NCBI RefSeq assembly: GCF_008119785.1
Contig: NZ_VSFA01000008.1
Coordinates: 62,001 to 126,000 of the forward strand
Source: Micromonospora sp. MP36
GTDB taxonomy: Bacteria; Actinomycetota; Actinomycetes; Mycobacteriales; Micromonosporaceae
Direction: 5' to 3'
Length of the DNA stretch: 64,000 nt
The notes under the pieces were generated by a model. That model did no database searches. It had not been told where the DNA came from and saw nothing but the letters and a program-made list of their open reading frames with translations. The translations under genes and the position numbers were made by a program. Below are positions 8,944 through 16,489 of the stretch, one piece after another. How positions within the stretch are numbered: the first letter of the stretch is position 1; each line of letters starts with the position of its first letter.

Positions 8944-10122
8944 GTGCGCCCACGCGACTCGGTACGGGCCGCCGGTTGGCCGTGGGCACTGCTCCTGCAC
9001 ACCGTGCTCCTGCAGTCGGTCACCTTCCTGCTCCGGCCCACCACGTCGTACCGGGCGCTGGAACTTGGCGTCCCGGCCGCGTGGCTGGGGGTCATCTCGG
9101 CCAGCTTCGCGGTGCTGCCGCTGCTGGCCGCCGTGCTGATCGGCCGGGCGACGGACCGGCACGGGGAACGCCCCGCCCTGCTGGCGGGCGCGCTGCTCGT
9201 GCTGGTCGCCGCCGCCGGCCTGACCGCGTTCGCCGACGCGCTGACCGGGCTGGTGCTGTGGAGCGCGGTGCTCGGCCTCGGCCACCTGTTCTCCGTCGTC
9301 GGGCAACAGGCGTGGGTGGCCCGATCCACGGTCGACGCCGGGCTGGACATCGCCTTCGGGCGTTACACGTTCGCCGTGTCGCTGGGCCAGGCGGTCGGGC
9401 CCGTCCTGATCACCGTGCTCGGCGGCGGCGGGCTGGTCCCGGACACCGAACGGGTCTTCGCCGGTGCGCTCGCCGGTGCCGGTGCGCTGCTCGCCACCGG
9501 CCTGCTGCTGCGGCCCCGGCCGCAGCCCTCCGCGGCCGGCCGGCCGGGTCGGGGCGACCGGATGGGTACGGTGCTGCGGATGCCCGGGCTCGGCCGGGCC
9601 ATCCTGGCCAGCCTCACCGTGCTGGCCGCCGTCGACCTGCTTGTCATCTACCTGCCGGCCCTCGGCGCCGAGCAGGGCATCGCGGCGCGCGTGATTGGCG
9701 TACTCCTGGCGCTGCGGGCCGGCGCCTCGATGGTGTCGCGGCTGTTCCTGGGCGCCCTGGTCGAGCGGATGAGCCGGATGCGGCTGCTGGTCGGCAGCAT
9801 CGCCGCGTCCGCCGTGGCGGTGGCGGTGCTGGCGGTCCCGCTGCCGCTATGGGCGCTCGGCGTCGCGGTGGTCGCCGCCGGTCTCGGGCTGGGCATCGGG
9901 CAGCCGCTGACCATGTCCTGGATCACCCTGGCCGCTCCACCCGGGGCGCGGGCCACCGCGCTCGCGCTCCGGCTCAGCGGCAATCGGCTGGGCCAGCTCG
10001 TCGTACCGGCAGGGGTGGGACTGGTGGCCGCCAGCGCGGGGGTGGCCGGTGTCCTGCTGACCACCGCGGTCGCGCTCGGCGCGGTGGCCGTATCCACGGC
10101 CCGCGGCTCGCCCGGACGGTGA
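8944..10122 (+). CDS. MFS transporter
   Basis: A 392-aa protein of about 12 hydrophobic segments. The loop 2-3 motif GRATDRHGERPALLAG matches the MFS G-x-x-x-D-R-x-G-R signature, and a second half-repeat follows after residue ~200. The GTG start lies 2 nt after the PrpD stop, so the gene belongs to the same operon. It may be a second uptake route or may export a by-product. The substrate is unknown. Confidence 0.85.
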   Translation: MRPRDSVRAAGWPWALLLHTVLLQSVTFLLRPTTSYRALELGVPAAWLGVISASFAVLPLLAAVLIGRATDRHGERPALLAGALLVLVAAAGLTAFADALTGLVLWSAVLGLGHLFSVVGQQAWVARSTVDAGLDIAFGRYTFAVSLGQAVGPVLITVLGGGGLVPDTERVFAGALAGAGALLATGLLLRPRPQPSAAGRPGRGDRMGTVLRMPGLGRAILASLTVLAAVDLLVIYLPALGAEQGIAARVIGVLLALRAGASMVSRLFLGALVERMSRMRLLVGSIAASAVAVAVLAVPLPLWALGVAVVAAGLGLGIGQPLTMSWITLAAPPGARATALALRLSGNRLGQLVVPAGVGLVAASAGVAGVLLTTAVALGAVAVSTARGSPGR

Positions 10123-10169
10123 CCGCCGGTCGTCGTCGGCCAGGTCGTAGCTCGCCAGCCGCCATTCCC

Positions 10170-10187
10170 CTCCGGGTAACCCCGGAG
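10170..10187 (+). terminator. Possible terminator of the catabolic operon
   Basis: A hairpin with a 7-bp perfect stem (CTCCGGG / CCCGGAG, loop TAAC) lies about 50 nt after the MFS stop and upstream of the acylase leader. It lacks a U tract. Confidence 0.4.
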
Positions 10188-10278
10188 CGACCTGGGTGAT
10201 CTTCCCCGATGGCCGGACCGGCCGGCGCCCCTAGCCTGGGTCGGGAGTAGACACTCGACATACGGGGAGGACTTCCGA

Positions 10279-10314
10279 GTGACCCAGCCACACCCTCAGC
10301 GAGTCGCCCGATGA
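10279..10314 (+). CDS. 11-codon leader ORF translationally coupled to the acylase
   Basis: GTG at 10279 is preceded by a strong Shine-Dalgarno (GGGGAGGA, 10264-10271). The ORF encodes MTQPHPQRVAR and its TGA overlaps the acylase ATG (ATGA, 10311-10314). The acylase start has no Shine-Dalgarno of its own, so ribosomes probably reach it by termination-reinitiation from this mini-ORF. A TAGCCT -10-like box lies at 10232-10237. The leader peptide has no recognised function; its role in expression is inferred from the geometry. Confidence 0.5.
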   Translation: MTQPHPQRVAR

Positions 10315-12683
10315 GGCCGCGCCGGATCGCCGCCGCGACCACCGCCGTAGTTCTCGTCGCCGCCGGCCTCACCGCCACCACCAGCGCGGCCGCCGCCCAC
10401 GGCAGCGGCTACTCGGCCCTCATCCAGCGCGCCTCGTACGGCGTACCGCACATCACCGCCCGCGACTTCGCCAGCCTCGGCTACGGCGTCGGCCACGTCC
10501 AGGCCGAGGACAACATCTGCACCATCGCCGAAACCGTCGTCACCGTCCGCGCCCAACGCTCCCGCTGGTTCGGTACGTCCGGCGACGCCGCGGTCAACGT
10601 CACCAGCGACCTGTTCCAGCAGAAGGTCATCGACGACCGGGTCGTCGAGCGGCTGCTCATCGGCCCCCGCGACGGTCTGCACACGCCCTCCAACGAGGTA
10701 CGCGACCAGATCCGCGGCTTCGTCGCCGGCTACAATGCGTACCTGCGCCGCACCGGCGCGGCGAACCTGACCGACCCGGCCTGCGCCGGCAAGCCGTGGG
10801 TGCAGCCGATCACCGAGCTGGACGTGTGGCGGGCCCACTGGACCAGCATGGCCCGCGCCGGCTCCGCCGGGCTCGCCGACGGCATCATCGCCGCCGCCCC
10901 ACCCGGCAAGGGCGCTCCTACGCAGCCCGGCGAGATCACCGGCCAGCTCCCCGCCCCCGAGGCGGCGGCCCTCGTCGCCGCCCGCGACGGCGCGCCGGCC
11001 GGGGTCGGCAGCAACGCGTACGCACTCGGGCGCGACGCCACCGCCAGCGGGTCGGGCATGCTGCTGGCCAACCCGCACTTCCCGTGGGACGGCCCCGACC
11101 GGTTCTACCGGATGCACCTGAAGATCCCCGGCTCGTACGACGTCGAGGGCGCGGCCCTGGTCGGCGACCCGCTCATCGAGATCGGCCACAACGGCCGAGT
11201 CGCCTGGAGCCACACCGTCTCCACCGCCCGCCGCTTCACCTGGCACAAGCTGACCCTCGGCCCCGGCGACCCGACCACCTATCTGCACGACGGCAAGCCT
11301 CGGAAGATGACCGCCCGCACGGTCACCGTCCAAACCCCCGACGGGCCGGTCAGCCGCACCCTCTACGACACCCACTTCGGCCCCGTCGTCGTGGTGCCCG
11401 GCCGGTTCGACTGGACCGCCGACACCGCGTACGCCATCAGCGACCCCAACGCGGCCAACAACCGCGCCCTGGACGGCTGGCTGGCCATGGGACGCGCCCG
11501 GTCGGTGGCCGACCTGCGGGCGGTGCTCGACCGGCGGCAGTTCCTGCCCTGGGTCAACGTCATCGCCGCCGACAGCGGCGGCAACGCCCTCTACGCCGAC
11601 CACTCCGTCATCCCCCGGGTCACCGACGACCTCGCCGCCACCTGCATCCCCGCCGCCTACCGCAACCTCTACGCCGGCAGCGGCCAGGCCGTCCTCGACG
11701 GCTCCCGCTCCGCCTGCGAGCTGGGCCGGGACCCGGACGCCGCCGTGCCCGGCATCCTCGGCCCGGCGCACCTGCCCACGCTGGTCCGCAACGACTACGT
11801 GACCAACTCCAACGACAGCTACTGGCTCGCCAACCCGCAGCAACCCCTCGAAGGCTTCCCCCGCATCATCGGCAACGAGCGGACCGAGCGCAGCCTGCGT
11901 ACCCGGCTCGGCGTCCATCAGGTGCGGCAGCGCCTCGCCAGCACCGACGGGCTCCCCGGCACCCGCTTCACCACCGGCAACCTGTGGGCGGTCACCCTCG
12001 GCAACCGCGCCTACGGCGGCGAACTGGTCCGCGACGACCTGGTCAAATCGTGTACGGCCAACCCGGCCGCCACCGCCTCCGACGGCACCCGGGTCGACCT
12101 GACTGCCGCCTGCGCCGCCCTGCGCGGCTGGGACCTGCGGGTCGACCTCGACAGCCGGGGCTCGCACGTGTTCACCGAGTTCGCCCGCGCCGGCGGCCTG
12201 CGCTTTGCCGACCGGTTCGACCCGGCCAACCCGCTCACCACCCCGAGCCGGCTGGCCGTCGACGACCCTTGGATCCGCACGGCGCTGGCCGACGCCGTCC
12301 AGTTGCTCGACGGCATCCCGCTCAATGCCCGCCTCGGCGACATCCAGACCGAGCCGCGCGGCGCCGACCGCATCCCTATCCACGGTGGCTGGCCCGAGGC
12401 CGGCGTCTTCAACATGACCATCAACGTGGTACAGCCCGGCGTCGGCTACCCGAAGGTGCTGCACGGCACGTCGTTCCTGATGGCCGTCGAGCTGGGCCCG
12501 AACGGGCCGTCCGGCCGGCAGATCCTCACCTACTCCCAGTCCGCCAACCCCAACTCGCCCTGGTACGCCGACCAGACCCGGCTGTACTCGGGCAAGGGCT
12601 TCGACACCATCAAGTTCACCGAACGGCAGCTCAAGGCCGACCCGAACCTGGTCACGTACCGGGTGGGGGAGCGCCACGGCTGA
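10311..12683 (+). CDS. aac: Secreted Ntn-hydrolase acylase, ortholog-like to aculeacin A / echinocandin acylase
   Basis: A 790-aa penicillin acylase-family precursor, almost the same length as Actinoplanes utahensis aculeacin A acylase (Aac), which it resembles along the whole chain as I recall that sequence. Examples are RASYGVPHITA, VQAEDNIC, GPRDG, VTNSNDS and PNSPWYADQT. An Arg-rich N-terminus with a hydrophobic stretch ending in Ala residues is a signal peptide. The precursor should cleave autocatalytically before Ser234 in VGSNAYALG, which then becomes the N-terminal nucleophile of the beta subunit. Known family members remove fatty acyl chains from cyclic lipopeptides and can act on acyl-homoserine lactones and penicillin V. 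No biosynthetic cluster is adjacent, so the natural substrate is open. Confidence 0.9.
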   Translation: MRPRRIAAATTAVVLVAAGLTATTSAAAAHGSGYSALIQRASYGVPHITARDFASLGYGVGHVQAEDNICTIAETVVTVRAQRSRWFGTSGDAAVNVTSDLFQQKVIDDRVVERLLIGPRDGLHTPSNEVRDQIRGFVAGYNAYLRRTGAANLTDPACAGKPWVQPITELDVWRAHWTSMARAGSAGLADGIIAAAPPGKGAPTQPGEITGQLPAPEAAALVAARDGAPAGVGSNAYALGRDATASGSGMLLANPHFPWDGPDRFYRMHLKIPGSYDVEGAALVGDPLIEIGHNGRVAWSHTVSTARRFTWHKLTLGPGDPTTYLHDGKPRKMTARTVTVQTPDGPVSRTLYDTHFGPVVVVPGRFDWTADTAYAISDPNAANNRALDGWLAMGRARSVADLRAVLDRRQFLPWVNVIAADSGGNALYADHSVIPRVTDDLAATCIPAAYRNLYAGSGQAVLDGSRSACELGRDPDAAVPGILGPAHLPTLVRNDYVTNSNDSYWLANPQQPLEGFPRIIGNERTERSLRTRLGVHQVRQRLASTDGLPGTRFTTGNLWAVTLGNRAYGGELVRDDLVKSCTANPAATASDGTRVDLTAACAALRGWDLRVDLDSRGSHVFTEFARAGGLRFADRFDPANPLTTPSRLAVDDPWIRTALADAVQLLDGIPLNARLGDIQTEPRGADRIPIHGGWPEAGVFNMTINVVQPGVGYPKVLHGTSFLMAVELGPNGPSGRQILTYSQSANPNSPWYADQTRLYSGKGFDTIKFTERQLKADPNLVTYRVGERHG

Positions 12684-12835
12684 CCGGTGGGGTGTGGGCC
12701 TCGTGCTATCGCCCTCGCTCCCGGGGCGGAATGGGATCGTGGGCCGGCCGCCGAACGGGCCGAGGCCGCCGCCCACCTGATCGAGCATCCTCGAAACCGA
12801 GTCCCCGGCTGTGCACCACACGATAATTTCCCGAT

Positions 12836-13021
12836 ATGGGCATCACGGGCGGGATAGCATGCTTCTTTGTGATCGTCGTCATTGTGGCGCTCATCCTGTT
12901 CTGGGTGGTGCGTTACGGGCTCGGCCCGAAGCAATCGACGCCGGCAAACGAGGTGGGCGACGAGTTGCCACCGTCACCGGACGAGCCAAAGCCGCCGCAG
13001 CACCCGCGCGACCGTCGCTGA
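12836..13021 (+). CDS. Small single-pass membrane protein, leaderless transcript
   Basis: A 61-aa protein. One hydrophobic helix (residues ~4-27) is followed by a short, Pro- and charge-rich tail ending in DRR. There is no Shine-Dalgarno. Instead TAATTT at 12824-12829 sits 6 nt before the ATG, the spacing of a leaderless actinobacterial start, which supports this being a real gene. The layout resembles small DUF6479-type membrane proteins, but I cannot assign a function. Confidence 0.55.
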   Translation: MGITGGIACFFVIVVIVALILFWVVRYGLGPKQSTPANEVGDELPPSPDEPKPPQHPRDRR

Positions 13022-13118
13022 CGCGGCGACCGACCGGTCCTGGCGCACAAGATCAGGAAGACGCGCAGGTCGGAGCCGGTGTGCAACAACGAATGCGGTC
13101 GGAAGGAGCAGCCGTCGG

Positions 13119-14069
13119 ATGAGCACGATGCACGCCGTGAGAGCTCACACCAGGGGTGGGCCGGAGCAACTCGTGTACGAGGAGGCGCCGCGACCCGAGC
13201 CGGGGCCGGGTGAGGTGTTGGTGGCCGTGAAGGCCGCTTCCATGACACCCACCGAGCTCACCTGGCCGCAGACTTGGACGCACAGCTCGGACGGGTCAGG
13301 ACCTGAGCGCACTCCGATCATCCCGTCGCACGAGTTCTCCGGTGTGGTCGCGGCGTCCGGGGTGGGGGTGGAGAGCCCCGCCGAGGGGGAGGCCGTCTAC
13401 GGGTTGATCCCTTTCACCCGCGATGGCGCGGCCGCCGAGTACGTCGCCCTGCCCGCGGCCATCCTGGCGGCCAAACCCGCCACCGTTGACCACGACCACG
13501 CCGCAGCGCTCCCACTGGCCGCGTTGAGTGCCTGGCAGGCACTGGTGGACCACGCCGACCTGCAGGCCGGCCAGCACGTGCTGGTGCAGGGCGGCGCCGG
13601 CGGCGTGGGGAGCTACGTGGTGCAACTCGCGGCCGGTCTCGGTGCTCGCGTGAGCGCCACGGCGGCGGCGGCCGACCTGGAATTCGTCAAGGGCTTGGGT
13701 GCCGAGCAGGTCATCGACTATGCGCACGACCGCTTCGAGGATCACGTTCGCGACGTGGACGTGGTCGTTGATCTTGTCGGAGGAGCCACGCAGTCGCGGT
13801 CCTGGTCGGTCCTGAAACCGGGCGGTGTCCTGGTCACCCTCGTCACCCCACCCGACCAGCAGGAAGCAGCCCGGCACGGCGTCCGCGGCGTGTACTTCAT
13901 CGTCGAGCCCGACCAGAACGCGTTGCGTTCCATCGCCGAGCTCGTCGACGACGGCCGGTTGAGGCCGGTGCTGGACCGCGTGCTGCCCCTCACTGAGACG
14001 CGCTCAGGTTACGAGGCGCTCGAGACGGCCAAACGCCGCGGTAAGATCGTTATCCACGTCGCTGACTAG
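13119..14069 (+). CDS. NADP-dependent MDR-family oxidoreductase (quinone reductase-like)
   Basis: A 316-aa zinc-independent medium-chain reductase. The N-terminal GroES-like half contains PGPGEVLVAVKAASMTPTEL and SHEFSGVV. The nucleotide-binding half has LVQGGAGGVGSYVVQLA, the AxxGxxG-type Rossmann motif. No structural-zinc cysteines are seen. It probably reduces quinones or enones with NADPH. GGAAGGAG at 13101-13108 supports ATG 13119; the frame extends upstream without similarity. It appears monocistronic. Confidence 0.85.
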   Translation: MSTMHAVRAHTRGGPEQLVYEEAPRPEPGPGEVLVAVKAASMTPTELTWPQTWTHSSDGSGPERTPIIPSHEFSGVVAASGVGVESPAEGEAVYGLIPFTRDGAAAEYVALPAAILAAKPATVDHDHAAALPLAALSAWQALVDHADLQAGQHVLVQGGAGGVGSYVVQLAAGLGARVSATAAAADLEFVKGLGAEQVIDYAHDRFEDHVRDVDVVVDLVGGATQSRSWSVLKPGGVLVTLVTPPDQQEAARHGVRGVYFIVEPDQNALRSIAELVDDGRLRPVLDRVLPLTETRSGYEALETAKRRGKIVIHVAD

Positions 14070-14414
14070 TCATGTGGAAGACCTGCGGTCGATGGAAGCC
14101 AAGAGCATGGGCGCCACCAGGAACACGCGCCTGTCCCAGCAGGTCCGTGGGCAAATCAGCGACCAGCCTCCGCCACGTCCATGTCCACGTACGCTCCACC
14201 CCTTCCCCGAACGAGAAGACGCTGGGGTCCGCTATGAACCGAAACGACGTCGCCGCGGCTGCACGTACCTGAATGCGACGGTCACCGTAGCGCCGGGTGG
14301 GGAGCGCCGCCGCTGACCGGCGGTGCGGGCCGGTGGCGTCCGCCAGCGGCCCGCACCCGGCTCGTATGGTGACGGGACCGCCGCCCGCTCGGGCGCGGCC
14401 GGGAGGGGGGAGGG
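14070..14414. other. Intergenic stretch without a convincing gene
   Basis: Short open frames exist on both strands, but none has a good ribosome binding site, a family match or codon pattern like the neighbours. No hairpin terminator or palindrome stands out. The purine-rich run just before 14415 is the Shine-Dalgarno of the next gene. Confidence 0.5.
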
Positions 14415-15755
14415 ATGCTCGCGGGATTGTCGGTGCCGCCCGCCGTCGAGGCGGAGCGGGTGATCACCGCCGTGCTCGCCGACCTGCGATCCGGCGCGCA
14501 TCGGGGGGTCGTGGTCGACTCGCCGCCCGGCGCCGGCAAGTCCACCCTCGTGGTCCGCGCCGCCGTCGAACTGGCCGCCGCCGGCGAGCCGCTGATCATC
14601 ATCGCGCAGACCAACGAGCAGGTCGACGACCTCATCGACCGGCTCGCCCGCAAGGCCCCCGAGCTGCGCATCGGCCGGCTCTCCGCCACCGACTACAAGC
14701 CGACCGACCGGGTGGAGAGCCACGAGACGGTCCGGGTCGCCGCCAAGGTCGCCGACCTCGCCGCCTCGGCCGTCATCATCGGTACGGCCGCGAAGTGGGC
14801 CACCGTCGCCGAGGGCTGCTGGCCGTGGGCGATCGTCGACGAGGCGTACCAGATGCGCTCGGACGCCCTGCTGCGCGTGGCCGGCAGGTTCGAGCGGGCG
14901 CTGTTCGTGGGTGACCCCGGGCAGCTCGACCCGTTCTCCACCGTCGAGACCGCCCGCTGGACCGGTCTCACCTGGGATCCGATGCAGTCGGCGGTGGCCA
15001 CCCTGCTGCGGCACAACCCGGACCTGCCCGTACACCGGTTGCCCGTGTCCTGGCGGCTGCCCGCCACCGCCGCGCCGGTCGTGGCGGCGGCGTTCTACCC
15101 GTTCACCGGCTTCCGCGCCGGCACCGGCCACGCCGACCGCGCCCTCACGCTCACCGAGCCCGGACCCGGCGACGCCTACGACGCGACCGTGGACCTGGCG
15201 GCGGCCACCGGCTGGGGGCTGTACGAGCTGCCGGCCCGGCACACGCTGCGTACCGATGGGGAGGCCGCGGCGGCCTGCGCGGCGCTGGCCCTGCGGGTGC
15301 TGGCCCGGGGTGCGGTCGCGATCTCCGAGCAGGCGCCCGACGGCGCGCCGGTGACCGCGGACCGGATCGCCATCGGCGCCGCCCACCGCGACCAGGTGGC
15401 GGCCATCCGAGCCCGGCTGGGTGAGGCCGGCGCGGGCATCACCGTCGACACCGCCAACCGGCTGCAGGGCCGGGAGTACGACGTGACGGTCGTGCTGCAC
15501 CCGCTGTCCGGGCGGCGGGACGCGACGGCGTTCCACCTGGAATCGGGGCGGCTGTGCGTGCTGGCCTCCCGGCACCGGCACGCGTGCCTCGTGGTGGCGC
15601 GGGCTGGGATCGTTGAGCTGCTCGACGCGCACCCGTCGACCGAGCGGGTGCACCTGGACGTGCCGGTGAAGTTCCCGGACGGCTGGGAAGCCAACCACAC
15701 GATGCTCACCCACCTCGCCTCGGTGGCAGCCGTTGCGACGGGCTGCCGGGTGTGA
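14415..15755 (+). CDS. SF1 helicase-like AAA/P-loop ATPase
   Basis: A 446-aa ATPase with superfamily 1 motifs in order: Walker A PPGAGKST (~residues 38-45), motif Ia-like IIAQTNEQVDDLIDRL, motif II VDEAYQM, motif III-like GDPGQLDPF, then a C-terminal VDTANRLQGREYD and SGRLCVLASRHRHACLVV, matching motifs V and VI. It resembles the DNA2/Upf1-type SF1 core without accessory nuclease domains. A strong GGGAGGGGGGAGGG precedes the ATG. It overlaps the next gene by 4 nt. A nucleic-acid remodelling role is likely; the specific pathway is unknown. Confidence 0.75.
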   Translation: MLAGLSVPPAVEAERVITAVLADLRSGAHRGVVVDSPPGAGKSTLVVRAAVELAAAGEPLIIIAQTNEQVDDLIDRLARKAPELRIGRLSATDYKPTDRVESHETVRVAAKVADLAASAVIIGTAAKWATVAEGCWPWAIVDEAYQMRSDALLRVAGRFERALFVGDPGQLDPFSTVETARWTGLTWDPMQSAVATLLRHNPDLPVHRLPVSWRLPATAAPVVAAAFYPFTGFRAGTGHADRALTLTEPGPGDAYDATVDLAAATGWGLYELPARHTLRTDGEAAAACAALALRVLARGAVAISEQAPDGAPVTADRIAIGAAHRDQVAAIRARLGEAGAGITVDTANRLQGREYDVTVVLHPLSGRRDATAFHLESGRLCVLASRHRHACLVVARAGIVELLDAHPSTERVHLDVPVKFPDGWEANHTMLTHLASVAAVATGCRV

Positions 15756-16147
15756 GTTACGACCTCGCCGTATGGGAAGGCGACCGGCCGTCGGACGATG
15801 CTGCCGCGGCGGCGCTGTTTGAGCAGCTTTACGAGAAGTACCTCGACAAGGAATACCGCGTCCCGCCGACACCACGCATCCGGGCCTACGTCGAGGCTCT
15901 GCTGGAACGCTGGCACATCGAGGAAGCGGACGACGAGGACGTGGACGACGACGACTGGGAGGACGACAGTCCCTGGTCGACGGGCGGGTTGATGAACAGC
16001 GCCTCCGGGCCGATCGTGTACCTCGCCATGGTCTTCAGCAGATGTGAGGAGGTGTCGGCCGGCGCCGCACGCATGGCCGCCGACCGTGGTCTTGTCTGCT
16101 TCGACCCGCAGATGAGCCGCCTGCGGCCAGCCGCCGGCGAGCGGTAG
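15752..16147 (+). CDS. Small acidic protein coupled to the SF1 ATPase
   Basis: A 131-aa protein starting at a GTG inside the ATPase stop (GTGA). It begins MSYDLAVWEGDRP and has an acidic run rich in Asp/Glu around residues 57-72, then PWSTGG, SASGPIVYLAMV and a C-terminal VCFDPQ block. This pattern recurs in actinobacterial proteins of unknown function, some near toxin-immunity genes. Coupling implies a stoichiometric partner or regulator of the ATPase. I do not assign a function. Confidence 0.65.
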   Translation: MSYDLAVWEGDRPSDDAAAAALFEQLYEKYLDKEYRVPPTPRIRAYVEALLERWHIEEADDEDVDDDDWEDDSPWSTGGLMNSASGPIVYLAMVFSRCEEVSAGAARMAADRGLVCFDPQMSRLRPAAGER

Positions 16148-16308
16148 GCCGGGCCATAAGCCCGGGTAACTCCAGGCCCAACCATTCTGGTCGGTACCGC
16201 GCCGACCAGGCGAAATGCCGTACCAGGACTCGCGCAGCTCCTCGACGTGGCGGCCAGCGCCGCGAGGCAGGTCAAGCCAGGTCGCTGCCGTGTCACTTTC
16301 GGCCGTGT

Positions 16309-16377
16309 CGCAAGCTCGACGACGCCGGCCTGGTGGAGACCGTACGCGGGGTGGGCTACCGGCTGCGGCCGAGCTGA
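16309..16377 (+). pseudogene. Remnant of an OmpR/PhoB-type response regulator C-terminus
   Basis: Codons 16309-16377 read RKLDDAGLVETVRGVGYRL then RPS-stop, the typical last helix and beta-hairpin of an OmpR-family winged helix (R-K-L ... T-V-R-G-V-G-Y). Just upstream, similarity continues only weakly and in other frames, and no receiver domain is present. It is a decayed 3' end of a regulator gene; no kinase gene lies beside it. Confidence 0.6.
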
Positions 16378-16489
16378 CGGCACCGGCCGATTCTCAGATC
16401 ATCCTCAAGAAATCCCGCTCCGTCAGCCACTAGCGGCATGGCTGGCGTGTGCTGTCGGCAAAGTGCCATCCCCCTGTTCTGGAGCGTCT

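Noticed and set aside
10296..12821. Long minus-strand open frame opposite the acylase
   Set aside because: It is rich in Val, Gly and Arg without domains and mirrors the third-position GC pattern of the acylase; a typical antisense shadow in high-GC DNA.
14072..14272. 66-codon frame after the MDR oxidoreductase
   Set aside because: No ribosome site, no similarity, irregular codon use.
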